A stretch of DNA of 64,000 nt, from assembly GCF_024495425.1 (NCBI RefSeq), contig NZ_JANHJR010000001.1:992001-1056000 (forward strand), given 5' to 3'. This document shows, in pieces, positions 35,651 through 44,738 of the stretch (position 1 is its first letter; every line of letters starts with the position of its first letter). The notes beneath the pieces are model-generated. The model was given only the letters and a program-made list of their open reading frames with translations. It ran no database searches and was not told the DNA's origin. The DNA is from Haloarchaeobius litoreus. Lineage in GTDB: Archaea > Halobacteriota > Halobacteria > Halobacteriales > Natrialbaceae. The translations under genes were made by a program, and so were the position numbers.

Positions 35651-36694
35651 CTATCGCAGGAAGAACCCCGCCGGGAACGGGTCGTCGGGGTCGACCACGA
35701 ACGTGTTCCTGCCCGTGATGTGCGCGCTCCCCTGCACCGTTGGGACGACCGCGTCGTACCCCTCGAACTCGGTCTCCTCGTCGTACCAGCCGGTGAACCG
35801 CGAGTCGACGATGCTCTCGACCGTGAACCGCTCGCCCGGTCCGACCGTGTCGTCGGCTGCGAGGAGTGCGAGCCGACCGCTCACGCCCGTCCCCGTCGGG
35901 CAGCGGTCGACCTCGCCGTCGGCGAAGACGCAGACGTTCCGGCTGTCGGCGTCCGAGTCCGGGTCGTCGTCGACGAAGATGGTGCCGTAGAGGAAGGAGA
36001 GGTCCTCCTCCGTCGGGTGGACGATGTCGAGGTCGTCCGCCACGGCCCGCTTGATCCGCCGGCCAGCATCGACGAGTTCCGGGGCGTCCCCGGTTCCGAG
36101 CCCGACTCCCGCGTCGGACGCCTCGACGTACGCGTAGAACGCGCCGCCGAACGCGACGTCGTAGCCGACCTCGCCCACACCGGGCACGTCGACGGTCCGG
36201 TCCCGGGCGTAGACGAACGCCGGGACGTTCTGGAAGGCGACGTGCTCGACGCGGGGCCGACCGTCGGCGTCCCGCCCGCCTGCGGTCGTCGCCGTCACCA
36301 GCCCGGCGGGCGTCTCGAAGACGATATCGTCGCCGGGCTCGAACGGGCCGGCCTCGACGAACGCGACACCGAGCGCGACAATCCCGTGCCCGCACATCGT
36401 GCTGTAGCCCTCGTTGTGGGTGAACAGCACGCCCAGGTCGGCGCGCTCGTCGGTCGGCTCCGTGAGAATCGCGCCGTACATGTCGGCGTGGCCGCGCGGT
36501 TCGTGCATCAGTGCGCGGCGGTAGTCGTCGAGTTCGTCGCGCACGTACCGGCGCTTCGCCAGCAGCGTCTCGCCCTCCAGCGGCGGGATGCCGTCGAGCA
36601 CGATGCGGAGCGGTTCGCCGCCGGTGTGCGTGTCGAGCGTCTCCACCCGTCGCCAGTCGTCGGGCGGGGTCCAGCCGAGCGATGTGGCGTCCAT
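35651..36694 (-). CDS. Proline racemase family, trans-3-hydroxy-L-proline dehydratase type
   Basis: 347 residues from ATG 36694. The first active-site cysteine is present, C101 in MCGHG. At the second site the racemase motif SPCGTG reads CPTGTG, so the catalytic Cys is replaced by T267 (and a Cys stands where Ser is usual). A Cys/Thr pair is the published mark of trans-3-hydroxy-L-proline dehydratases, which form 1-pyrroline-2-carboxylate, whereas racemases and 4-hydroxyproline epimerases have two Cys. The assignment by motif is good but substrate is inferred. No reductase for the product is adjacent. Confidence 0.8.
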   Translation of the reverse strand: MDATSLGWTPPDDWRRVETLDTHTGGEPLRIVLDGIPPLEGETLLAKRRYVRDELDDYRRALMHEPRGHADMYGAILTEPTDERADLGVLFTHNEGYSTMCGHGIVALGVAFVEAGPFEPGDDIVFETPAGLVTATTAGGRDADGRPRVEHVAFQNVPAFVYARDRTVDVPGVGEVGYDVAFGGAFYAYVEASDAGVGLGTGDAPELVDAGRRIKRAVADDLDIVHPTEEDLSFLYGTIFVDDDPDSDADSRNVCVFADGEVDRCPTGTGVSGRLALLAADDTVGPGERFTVESIVDSRFTGWYDEETEFEGYDAVVPTVQGSAHITGRNTFVVDPDDPFPAGFFLR

Positions 36695-36745
36695 CGACGG
36701 GGAATCGTCGCGCAGTGTCAAGTAGGTTGGCCGTCGGACAGGCCG

Positions 36746-37021
36746 CTACTGGTCGGCGAGCTGGTGCGCCCGGACGACGACGTAGATGAGCACGAGCCCG
36801 GTCCCGACAGCGAGGACGAACTGCGTCGCGAGCGTGAACACGAACCCGAGAGCCGGCGTGATACTGAAGAGTTCGACGAACAGCCAATGCACCAGTTGCG
36901 GGAGGAGTGCCGCGACACCGATTCCGGCGACGAGCTTCGCGAGGGGGATGGCCTCGAACAGTATCTGGCCAGTGTCGAACTCGCCGGAGGGGGAGTCGAA
37001 GAACGGTCTGGAGGGCGACAT
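36746..37021 (-). CDS. Two-helix membrane protein
   Basis: 91 residues from ATG 37021. A polar N-terminus (MSPSRPFFDSPSG) is followed by two or three hydrophobic segments (about 26-48, 56-84). Family not recognised. GC content is a little lower than its neighbours, as in the adjacent M50 gene. Confidence 0.55.
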   Translation of the reverse strand: MSPSRPFFDSPSGEFDTGQILFEAIPLAKLVAGIGVAALLPQLVHWLFVELFSITPALGFVFTLATQFVLAVGTGLVLIYVVVRAHQLADQ

Positions 37022-37074
37022 ACCGACACCGATTCGTCTTGCCGGCAAAGGTCTTGGGATGACGTGAGACGCGT

Positions 37075-37686
37075 TCAGGGCAGGTAGCCGAGGAACGCAC
37101 CCGCCGCCAGCGAGCCACAGACCGCGAACGAGACGACGAAGACGGGCTTGCTCCAGTTCCAGACCTTCTTGCCGTCGAGCGGGCCGTACGGGATCATGTT
37201 GAAGCCGGCGAGGAAGGCGTTGATCCAGACGCCCAGGATACCGATACTCTCGACGAAGCCACCAAAGAAGAACAACGGATAGAACACCGCGAGCAGTGCG
37301 ACGTTCGTCGCTGGTCCAGCAAGAGCGATGAGACCGCTCTCACGCTCGCCAGTACGAGGGTGGTATACGGCTCCTGGAGCGGCGAAGAGGAAGCCCACCA
37401 TCGCACTGAAGATGGCGAGCAGGAGCATGTTGTAGTCGGCCTTGAACGCCGCCGGATAGCCGAAGTGTTGGGCTGTAAACTTGTGGGCGAGTTCGTGGAG
37501 CAAGAACGCCACGCCAGCCGTGACAGCACAGAGGACAACAGCTTCCGAAAGGGGTAGATTTGCAATTTGCCGGTAACCGAAACCGGAACGGACTGCGAGT
37601 ATCGCGAAAGCTACCGAGATTGCCACCCAAGCAGCTAACAAGTCCCGAATCTCGGTCTCCTTGATGGAGCGCATCGTCGTGCTCAT
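37075..37686 (-). CDS. Site-2-protease-like M50 metalloprotease
   Basis: 203 residues from ATG 37686. Intramembrane zinc protease with HELAH (H64, E65, H68) and the second motif NMIPYGPLDG (N163 to G172, with D171 as ligand). About five to six hydrophobic helices. Cuts membrane-embedded substrates; target unknown. Its start overlaps the TraB stop (ATGA), a pairing common in haloarchaea. The N-terminal half (about 37300-37686) is visibly less GC-rich than the C-terminal half and neighbours. Confidence 0.85.
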   Translation of the reverse strand: MSTTMRSIKETEIRDLLAAWVAISVAFAILAVRSGFGYRQIANLPLSEAVVLCAVTAGVAFLLHELAHKFTAQHFGYPAAFKADYNMLLLAIFSAMVGFLFAAPGAVYHPRTGERESGLIALAGPATNVALLAVFYPLFFFGGFVESIGILGVWINAFLAGFNMIPYGPLDGKKVWNWSKPVFVVSFAVCGSLAAGAFLGYLP

Positions 37687-39395
37687 AGCAGCCCCACGAT
37701 GACGTCGAGACTGTTCTCGGCACCACGCAGCAGTACGGCCATCAGTTCGTCGACGGTGTCGATCTCGTCGGGCGCGAGCCACGGCAGGACGACGACCGGG
37801 AAGCTGAAGCTCGCGATGACACTCCCGATGTTCGTCGCGGCGACGACCATGATGAGCTTGAACAGCGGCACGTCGAACATCCGACGGACGACGTCCAGCA
37901 GCGGGCTCTCCTCGTCGGAGAGTATCTCGTTGAGGGTGGCGATGTCACCGACGTTGACGGGGTCGTGGCGGAGCTCCATGTAGCCCGCGAACCAGCCGGG
38001 TGCGAGCACCGGGTTGAGGCTGGTGAGCCAGGCGATCGCGCCGCCGACGCCCGCGCTCGTCCACCGTGCGCCGGCGAGCTTCGCGAGGCCGAACGCGAAG
38101 ATGCCGTTGTAGAGGAACCACGCCGCGAACAGCTTCAGCAGGAACAGGTCGTTGACGCCGGCCATCACGAGCAGGAAGAAGAAGGCGATGTAGCCGACGG
38201 TCAGCAGGTAGACGAACGCCTTGAACACCGAGAACCGGCGCTTCTTCTCGGTCCCCCGCAGCGACTCCATCGGTGGGAGCGTCTCCGGGTTCGCGAGGAA
38301 TCGCTCGATGCCCTCGCGGTGGCCCGCGCCGACGACCGCGACGACCGAGTAGCCCTGATTCCGGAGCGTGACGAGGTTGTGGGCGATGTAGGCGTCGCGC
38401 TCGTCGATGAGCGCCTGCGCGCCACCGGGGGAGAACCGGCGGAACTCCTCCATCATCGCCGTGACCACGTCGCCGTCGGTGAGGTCGTCGATGTCGAACT
38501 CCTCGTACTCCTCGACCTCGTCGGCGTCGTAGCCCGCGACGGCGAGCAGGAGCCCGAAGACGGCTCCGAGACCGATGCCGGCGAGGATACCACCGAGGAT
38601 GCCGGCCGCGAAGGCGACGCCGAGCCCGCCGCCGAGGACGGTCGCCACGTACGGCGCGGTGACGCCGCTGGCGGCGACGCCGGCACCGACGGTCAGACCG
38701 CCGATGGCACCGAGTGCGATGGACTGGTCCTCGCGCATCGTCCGGATACTGCCCTCCCAGAGCAGGTAGCCGGCGAGGAGGCCGACGAGACTCCCGCCGG
38801 CGACGGACTGGATGGTCGTCGTGCCGACGCCGAACAGCGCGGGGACGGCGAACCCGGCGAGTGGGCCGAGGAACAGCCCCAGGAACAGGCCGGCCGTGAC
38901 GCCGACGACGAGCGCGTCGGCGACGCCGAAGATGAGCCCCGACATCATCTTCACCTTCTCCAGTGCCGTCATCCGACGCCAGAACCGCTGGATGGTCACC
39001 TGGATGTCGCGGTCGACCAGCGAGACGCCGAGGCCGTGCTCCTCGGCGGCCTCGACGGCCGCGAGCATGTCCGCGCCGGGTTCGATGTCGAACTTCTCGC
39101 CCATGCGGGTCTGGACGTACGAGAGCATCCAGTACGCGATGAACTGGAAGACGGTGTTGCCCTCGAGCAGGTCGCGAGGCTCGATGTCGTCGGGGGTCTC
39201 CCCGCGCATCTGCCGGTACCGGTCCTCGTCGAGCTCGACGGCGACGACGTCCGGTCGCTCGTCCGCGATGGTCTCGCGCACCTCCTCGACGCTTCGCTCT
39301 GACACGTGGGCCGTCCCGAGCACGGTGACCGAGCCCTCGCCGTCGCCCGGCGGGTCGGGCGGTTCGGGTGCCGGAGGGGCGGCTGAATCACTCAT
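37683..39395 (-). CDS. TraB-family membrane protein
   Basis: 570 residues. N-terminal TraB/GumN-like domain with GTAHVSE (28-34) and VVAVELDEDR (about 49-58); later VVGAGHREGIERFL completes the fold. Two groups of hydrophobic helices (about 155-285 and 390-530) interrupt or follow it. Bacterial TraB shuts down pheromone activity; in archaea the role is unknown. Upstream gene of the M50 protease, with which it is translationally coupled, so they may share a peptide or membrane-protein quality role. Confidence 0.82.
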   Translation of the reverse strand: MSDSAAPPAPEPPDPPGDGEGSVTVLGTAHVSERSVEEVRETIADERPDVVAVELDEDRYRQMRGETPDDIEPRDLLEGNTVFQFIAYWMLSYVQTRMGEKFDIEPGADMLAAVEAAEEHGLGVSLVDRDIQVTIQRFWRRMTALEKVKMMSGLIFGVADALVVGVTAGLFLGLFLGPLAGFAVPALFGVGTTTIQSVAGGSLVGLLAGYLLWEGSIRTMREDQSIALGAIGGLTVGAGVAASGVTAPYVATVLGGGLGVAFAAGILGGILAGIGLGAVFGLLLAVAGYDADEVEEYEEFDIDDLTDGDVVTAMMEEFRRFSPGGAQALIDERDAYIAHNLVTLRNQGYSVVAVVGAGHREGIERFLANPETLPPMESLRGTEKKRRFSVFKAFVYLLTVGYIAFFFLLVMAGVNDLFLLKLFAAWFLYNGIFAFGLAKLAGARWTSAGVGGAIAWLTSLNPVLAPGWFAGYMELRHDPVNVGDIATLNEILSDEESPLLDVVRRMFDVPLFKLIMVVAATNIGSVIASFSFPVVVLPWLAPDEIDTVDELMAVLLRGAENSLDVIVGLL

Positions 39396-39490
39396 TGCCC
39401 CCGCTTCTAACTCGGACGGTAAACTGTTGTCGGAGCGCGTTCGTCTCTGTCACGCCCGGGTTCGTGGCTGTCGTCGGCGGGAGCGCCGTC

Positions 39491-40042
39491 TCAGCGGATC
39501 GCCCAGTTCGCGGCCGCGATGAGGACTCCGAGGTCGTCGTGGCCGAAGCGGTCCGCGTGGTTGGGCCGCAGGGACTCGTCGCTGCTCGCGAACTCGTCGG
39601 GCGTCCAGAACTCGGCGTCGACAGCGTCGTCCGCCGCGGAGAGCTCACCGGTCGTCGCCTCGCGGTCGACGGCGTACTCCAGCGAGACGATCTCCTTCCC
39701 GGGCTGGGTCTCGGCGGTGCGCGCCTCGAACAGCGTCAGGTCCCCGGAGTCCACCGCGAGACCGGTCTCCTCCCGGAGCTCGCGGGCGGCGGTCTCGTGT
39801 GGATGCTCGCCCAGCTCGACGTGTCCCCCGGGGACCATCCAGTCGCCGGCCGTCTCGCCCACTCCGCGCTCGACGAGCAGGAGCTCCTCATCGTCGACGA
39901 CGACGATACCCGTCCCGGGGACCGGGTTGTGGAACACCGGTCGGTCGCAGTCGGTACAGTACCGGAACGTGCCGTCGTCGTGACTCGTGCGTTCGAGCGC
40001 CGTCCCACAGTACGGACAGAACTCCGGCGGGAAGTTGACCAT
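39491..40042 (-). CDS. Nudix hydrolase with N-terminal zinc ribbon
   Basis: 183 residues. CPYCG...CTDC (C9, C12, C29, C32) forms a zinc ribbon; the Nudix box GHVELGEHPHETAARELREE carries the metal-binding glutamates. It hydrolyses a nucleoside diphosphate derivative; the ribbon resembles NudC-type NADH pyrophosphatases, though the overall protein is shorter. A TATA-like box (40067-40075 on the minus strand) precedes it. Confidence 0.87.
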   Translation of the reverse strand: MVNFPPEFCPYCGTALERTSHDDGTFRYCTDCDRPVFHNPVPGTGIVVVDDEELLLVERGVGETAGDWMVPGGHVELGEHPHETAARELREETGLAVDSGDLTLFEARTAETQPGKEIVSLEYAVDREATTGELSAADDAVDAEFWTPDEFASSDESLRPNHADRFGHDDLGVLIAAANWAIR

Positions 40043-40066
40043 CGAACGGCACTAGGTGCAGCACCC

Positions 40067-40075
40067 TCTAAAATC
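40067..40075 (-). promoter_or_regulatory. TATA-like box of the Nudix gene
   Basis: Minus-strand GATTTTAGA, 25-33 bases before ATG 40042; leaderless spacing. Confidence 0.45.
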
Positions 40076-40138
40076 GCCTCCCAAATCACGTGGACCGAAC
40101 CCGGTAGGCTATTCCATCGGGACCGGGAACGACCAGCC

Positions 40139-40576
40139 ATGCCCAGTCTGACCGATACCTACGTCGAGAACCGCGTCATCGTCAACCCGAACGACGCGAA
40201 CAACCTCGGCGCGGCCCACGGGGGCAACGTGATGAAGTGGATGGACGAGGTCGCCGCGATGGCCGCGATGCGCTTCGCCGGCGAGATCTGCGTCACGGCG
40301 CGGATGGACCAGACGAACTTCCGCCGCCCCATCCCGCAGGCCGACATCGCACTGGTCAGGGCGTACGTCTTCGACGCCGGCCGGACGAGCGTCAAGACCC
40401 GCGTCCAGGTGTTCCGGGAGGACCCACACACCGCCGAGACGGAGCTGACCACGGAGTCGTACATGGTCTTCGTCGCCATCGACGAGGACGACGAGCCGAC
40501 GCCGGTCCCCGAGCTGACCGTCGACACGGAGCGCGGCCAGGAGCTGTACGACGCCGCGGTCGACGGCGAGGAGTAG
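40139..40576 (+). CDS. Acyl-CoA thioesterase (hotdog, YciA/BFIT-like)
   Basis: 145 residues. NNLGAAHGGNVMKWMDEVAAMAA (about 20-42) is the hallmark of acyl-CoA thioesterases with the catalytic Asp; TARMDQTNFRRPI follows. Releases free acid from acyl-CoA. Stands alone between divergent Nudix and convergent methyltransferase genes. Confidence 0.85.
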   Translation: MPSLTDTYVENRVIVNPNDANNLGAAHGGNVMKWMDEVAAMAAMRFAGEICVTARMDQTNFRRPIPQADIALVRAYVFDAGRTSVKTRVQVFREDPHTAETELTTESYMVFVAIDEDDEPTPVPELTVDTERGQELYDAAVDGEE

Positions 40577-40577
40577 C

Positions 40578-41297
40578 TCAGTCCAGGCTCGCCCGCACGC
40601 AGAGGAACACCGGGTACCGCGACTCCTTCTCGTAGCGCTCGGGGAGCTGCTCCCGAAACCCATCCGTCGGCCGTGGTTCGACCACGGTTTCCAGCTGGAA
40701 GCCGCTTTCCAGCAGCGGGTTCACGACCGCCGAGAACGGCCGACGGTAGTACGGCACCGGCACGTCCCACTCCTTGGTCAGCCGCTCGACCGCGAAGTAG
40801 TTCTCCGCGTCGGCCGGCTCGCCGCCCTCGTCGAGCGGGAACTGGTCGAGCGGGTGGCCCGTCGAGAACACCACGAAGCCACCGGGTCGAAGGATTCGGG
40901 CGAACTCGGCGAACAGCCGCTCCCAGTCCTCGACGTAGCCGAGGGCGAGCGCGCTGACGATGCCGTCGAAGGAGTCGTCATCGAGGTCGAGGGGGTCGGC
41001 GAGGTCGCCCTGCCGGAGCTCGGCCCGGTCGCCGACGGCGTCGCGGGCGTGAGCGAGCATCTCCTCGCTTGCGTCGACGCCGACGACCTCGGCTCCCCGG
41101 TCGAGGAGGTACTCGGTGTAGACGCCGGTGCCACAGCCCGCGTCGAGGATTCGCTTCCCGTCCACGTCCGGGATCATCGACGACGTGGCGGGGAACTCCA
41201 GGTGAGCGTTGTAGGCGTTCGAGCGCACGTCCTCGGCGTACGAGTCCGCCAGTTCGTCGTACGCGTCTCTGGCGATGGGGTCGTCGTCGGGAACCAT
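40578..41297 (-). CDS. Class I SAM-dependent methyltransferase
   Basis: 239 residues from ATG 41297. SAM-binding loop ILDAGCGTGVY (about 50-60), acidic residue in VVGVDAS, then a typical ILRPGGFVVFSTGHP. The N-terminus AYDELADSYAEDV resembles the UbiE/Methyltransf_11 class. The substrate is unknown. Confidence 0.82.
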   Translation of the reverse strand: MVPDDDPIARDAYDELADSYAEDVRSNAYNAHLEFPATSSMIPDVDGKRILDAGCGTGVYTEYLLDRGAEVVGVDASEEMLAHARDAVGDRAELRQGDLADPLDLDDDSFDGIVSALALGYVEDWERLFAEFARILRPGGFVVFSTGHPLDQFPLDEGGEPADAENYFAVERLTKEWDVPVPYYRRPFSAVVNPLLESGFQLETVVEPRPTDGFREQLPERYEKESRYPVFLCVRASLD

Positions 41298-41376
41298 GGA
41301 GTACCGTCGTACCGGGTCCGCGTCGAAAATTCTTGCGGAACGTCGCGACCGGAGTGTCCCCGCCGGCGTCACACGA

Positions 41377-42435
41377 CTACTGGAGCGTCAGCGTCTCCGC
41401 CGCGGGATCGACCCGGACCTCGCCGCCGATGGGGAGCGGGCAGGTCGGGTAGGTGTGGCCGAACTCGCAGTCCATCACGACCGGCGCGTCCGGGTTGTAC
41501 GTCCCGATGACGGACTCGACGACCTGCCGGTGCTGGTCGCGGAACTCCGCACGTTCGTGGGCCGGGGTGTCGCCCGCTGGCGTGTGGTTCCGGGCCGTCG
41601 CCCGACCGACGAGCACGGCGTCGAACCGTTCGAGGTAGCCCGCCTCCCCGAGCGCCTGGAGCCAGCCCTTGACGATACCGGGGTGGGGGAGCGCCTCGCT
41701 GGTCTCCAGCGCGAGCACGCAGCCCTCCAGCTCTTCGGGCTCGGGCAGCCACTCGTCGTGGATGAACCACTGGTCGAGCACCTCGAAGCAGCCGCCCCAG
41801 ATGCGACCCTCGGCAGGTTCCTCCGCACCGACCCAGGTACGGCCGTCCGATGGCTCGATGTCGCGGTGGTAGTCGAGGCTCCGGGGGTCCTCCCAGTCGC
41901 CGGGCTGGTCCGTGAAGCAGTCGGCCGGCTCCCACTCGCCGATCGACTCCTCGAACAGCGCGCGACCGATGTACTCGACCGAGTAGTCGAACATCTCGCC
42001 GTCCATCGCGTACTCCAGCAGCGTGGACCCGCCGTAGTACGAGACGATGCCCTGGTTCCAGAGGTAGCACGCGAGGTTCGTGTTGTCCGACCAGCCGTAG
42101 AACCGGGTCGGGTTCTCGCGGAGGACCTCGGGGTCGAGGTGGGGGAGGATTCGAAGCTGGTCGTTCCCGCCGATGTTGGCGACGACCGCCGAGACGTCGG
42201 GGTCCGCGAACGCGTCCATCACGTCCTGTGCGCGCTCCTCGGGGTGGTCGGCGAGCCACTCCGGGTCCTTCGTCGCGGTGGGATACTCGACGGGTACGAG
42301 GTCGAAGGTCTCACGCATCCGTTCGAGCCCGAGCTCGTAGACGTGCGAGAGCTCGGGCGGTGCGTTCGACGCCGGTGCGACCACGGCCACCGAGTCTCCT
42401 CGTTCGACGGGCGGCGGCGTGACGAACTCCTGCAT
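41377..42435 (-). CDS. S66-family peptidase (LD-carboxypeptidase-like)
   Basis: 352 residues. Nucleophile S116 in GWSDNTNL, preceded by VVANIGGND; the C-terminal CEFGHTYPTCPLPIGG supplies the His. Bacterial members trim murein peptides or cleave microcin immunity substrates; haloarchaea have no murein, so a small-peptide or amide substrate is likely. Single gene. Confidence 0.83.
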   Translation of the reverse strand: MQEFVTPPPVERGDSVAVVAPASNAPPELSHVYELGLERMRETFDLVPVEYPTATKDPEWLADHPEERAQDVMDAFADPDVSAVVANIGGNDQLRILPHLDPEVLRENPTRFYGWSDNTNLACYLWNQGIVSYYGGSTLLEYAMDGEMFDYSVEYIGRALFEESIGEWEPADCFTDQPGDWEDPRSLDYHRDIEPSDGRTWVGAEEPAEGRIWGGCFEVLDQWFIHDEWLPEPEELEGCVLALETSEALPHPGIVKGWLQALGEAGYLERFDAVLVGRATARNHTPAGDTPAHERAEFRDQHRQVVESVIGTYNPDAPVVMDCEFGHTYPTCPLPIGGEVRVDPAAETLTLQ

Positions 42436-42496
42436 GGCTGGTCCGACGAAAGCCGGGCGAAAAAGGGTTCGGTGCGTCTGTGAGACGGTCGCAGGG

Positions 42497-43327
42497 TCAG
42501 CCGAGGTCGGCGCGCTCGAACCGCCAGTAGCCCAGCGCGAGCGGGACGACGATCCAGAACGCGAGGATGACGAACATGAACTCGGGCTGGAGGTAGAACG
42601 GGTCGGTGGCCGCAGCGCCCCCCTGGCCGCCGGTGATGCGGTCGGGGAAGACGAGCGAGAGCGCGTTGAAGTACGAGCCGGTCGGGCTCAGCACCCAGAC
42701 GAGGTCCTTGAAGTTCTGCGAGACGCTGGTGCCGAGCTTGTCCGCGAGGAACTCGATGACCGTCGCCGGCTGGATGGGCAGGAAGTTCCAGAACACGTTG
42801 AGCACGAACCACGAGCCGATGGCCGCCCCCATCGCACGGGACCGGGTGCTCGTCGCGGCCGAGATGCCGACCGCGATGGCGACGTAGCTCAGCGCGTAGA
42901 CGAGCGTGATGGCGACGAAGCCGACGTAGTCGACGAACTCGACCGTCGGGAAGTAGTACATCGCCATCGCGAGGCCGACGAGGAACGCGAAGACGATGGC
43001 GGCGACCACGATGGCCGACCGCGCGATGAACTTCCCGAGCACCACGTCACGGCGGCTGTTCGGGTACGAGAGCAGGAACTTCAGGTTCCCGGACTCGCGC
43101 TCGCCGGCGACCGACAGGTACGCGGCGACCAGCGCTACCAGCGGAATGATGAGGACGGCGATACCCGCCATCGAGAACAGCGCGTTGTATATCTCGCTGT
43201 TCGGGTTCGAGCCGGTGCCCCAGAACGAGAGCACGGCAAAGAGCGTGTACAGCAGGCCGACGCCCCAGACGAGCTTCGCCCGGCGCACGTCGAGGAAGTC
43301 CTTCTTGACGACCGCCTGGAGGCTCAT
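42497..43327 (-). CDS. ABC-2 type permease
   Basis: 276 residues with six predicted helices and the start LQAVVKKDFLDVRRAKLVW typical of NosY-like exporters. SVAGERESGNLKFLLSYPNSR (about 73-93) is the cytoplasmic coupling segment. Start overlaps the ATPase stop (ATGA). Exports an unknown substrate with the ATPase upstream. Confidence 0.82.
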   Translation of the reverse strand: MSLQAVVKKDFLDVRRAKLVWGVGLLYTLFAVLSFWGTGSNPNSEIYNALFSMAGIAVLIIPLVALVAAYLSVAGERESGNLKFLLSYPNSRRDVVLGKFIARSAIVVAAIVFAFLVGLAMAMYYFPTVEFVDYVGFVAITLVYALSYVAIAVGISAATSTRSRAMGAAIGSWFVLNVFWNFLPIQPATVIEFLADKLGTSVSQNFKDLVWVLSPTGSYFNALSLVFPDRITGGQGGAAATDPFYLQPEFMFVILAFWIVVPLALGYWRFERADLG

Positions 43328-44292
43328 CGGGCCACCTCCTGGGGGTGCTTCCGGTCCTCGGCGAGCTCGCGGGCGTCCTCGTCGAGGCCGTCGCGGCCGC
43401 CGCCGGTGTACTTGTTGAACAGCTCCTCCAGCGAGGTCTCGGTGGCGACGACGTTCGTGATGGTCGTCGTGCGGTCGACGTGCCGGATGACGTTCATCTT
43501 CGCTGTGCCGTTGCGACAGTAGGCGCGGATCTCGTCGCCGTCCACCTCGACGTCGCTCACGTCGTCCATCACCTGCAGGCCGAGGTCGTCGGGCACCGTC
43601 TCGACGGTGAGTTCGACCTCGCCGGCGTCGCCGGAGCGCTCGCGCAGGTTGTCGATGGTGTCGACCGTGACGAGCTCACCCTTGCTCATGATGCCGACGC
43701 GGTCACAGACCGCCTCGACCTCGCTCAGGATGTGCGAGGAGAAGAAGACGGTCGTGCCGTCGGCGGCCTCGTCGCGGAGGAGTTCGCGCATGTGCTGGAT
43801 GCCGTTCGGGTCCAGCCCGGAGGAGGGCTCGTCGAGGATGATGAGGTCCGGGTCGCCGACGAGTGCCATCCCGAGCGCGAGGCGCTGGGACATCCCGGTC
43901 GAGAAGCCGCCGGCCTTCCGGTCGGCCTCCTCGCTGAGGCCGACGCGTTCGAGCACGTCCATCGGCTCGTCCGCTGCGTCCTTCATCTCGACGCAGAGTT
44001 CGAGGTGCTCGCGGGCGGTGATCCGGTCGTACAGTTCGAGACCTTCGGGGAGGACGCCGACGCGCTTGCGTATCTCGGCGATCTCCTCCTGGGCGTCGAA
44101 GCCGAGGACGGTCGCCGAGCCGCTGGAGGGACGGTGGAAGTCGAGCAACATGTTGATGGTCGTCGACTTGCCGGCACCGTTCGGGCCGAGGAAGCCGAAT
44201 ATCTCCCCCTCCCGGACCGTGAGGTCCAGCTCGTCGACGGCGAGGACGTCGCCGAATCGTTTCGTCAGGGCGTTCGTTTCGATAGCTGCCAT
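43324..44292 (-). CDS. ABC ATPase of an ABC-2 exporter
   Basis: 322 residues. Walker A GPNGAGKST (about 37-45), signature FSTGMSQRLALG (about 134-145), Walker B LIILDEP (about 154-160). The C-terminal 90 residues form the usual DUF4162-like extension (about 225-300). Powers the permease that follows. The promoter contains a minus-strand CGTTTATAC at 44321-44329 and faces the HTH-DUF7521 genes across about 100 bases. Confidence 0.87.
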   Translation of the reverse strand: MAAIETNALTKRFGDVLAVDELDLTVREGEIFGFLGPNGAGKSTTINMLLDFHRPSSGSATVLGFDAQEEIAEIRKRVGVLPEGLELYDRITAREHLELCVEMKDAADEPMDVLERVGLSEEADRKAGGFSTGMSQRLALGMALVGDPDLIILDEPSSGLDPNGIQHMRELLRDEAADGTTVFFSSHILSEVEAVCDRVGIMSKGELVTVDTIDNLRERSGDAGEVELTVETVPDDLGLQVMDDVSDVEVDGDEIRAYCRNGTAKMNVIRHVDRTTTITNVVATETSLEELFNKYTGGGRDGLDEDARELAEDRKHPQEVAR

Positions 44293-44320
44293 CGTGTTCG
44301 CTTCGTCTCCCTCGCGCGTT

Positions 44321-44371
44321 GTATAAACGTTGGTTCGGCTTCAGGAGCAGAAAGTTTGGACCTTTTTATAA
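44321..44371. promoter_or_regulatory. Divergent promoters: ABC exporter (minus) and HTH gene (plus)
   Basis: Minus TATA CGTTTATAC at 44321-44329, 29-37 bases before ATG 44292. Plus TATA CTTTTTATAAG at 44362-44372, about 25-35 bases before ATG 44397. Both suit leaderless transcripts; the shared gap suggests joint control. Confidence 0.55.
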
Positions 44372-44396
44372 GGGGACGCGCAGAAAACCCGACTCG

Positions 44397-44738
44397 ATGA
44401 GTGATGAGGTGCTCGTGGACGTCGCGGGGCTGCTCGAGGACGAGTACGCCCGGGAGATCCTCATCAACACGAGCTCCGAACCCATGTCCGCGACGGAGCT
44501 GGCGGAGCGCTGCGACGCGTCTCCCCCGACCATCTACCGGCGCATCGACCGGCTCCGCGAGCACGACCTCGTCGAGTCCGAACAGGAACTCGACCCCGAC
44601 GGCCACCACTACGAGGTGTTCGTCGCCAACCTCCAGCGGGTGACCATCGAGCTCGGGGACGACGGCTTCGAGGTAGATATCGAGCGACAGACCGACCCGG
44701 CGGACCGGTTCACCAGCCTGTTCGAGGAGTTGAGATAG
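44397..44738 (+). CDS. ArsR-like winged HTH regulator
   Basis: 113 residues from ATG 44397. Winged HTH: ATELAERCDASPPTIYRRIDRLREHDLV (about 32-59). The C-terminal strand-rich part (VELGDDGFEVDIERQ-like) is short. It starts a three-gene run with two DUF7521 proteins, the first beginning at the very next base after its stop, and faces the ABC exporter genes. Confidence 0.82.
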   Translation: MSDEVLVDVAGLLEDEYAREILINTSSEPMSATELAERCDASPPTIYRRIDRLREHDLVESEQELDPDGHHYEVFVANLQRVTIELGDDGFEVDIERQTDPADRFTSLFEELR

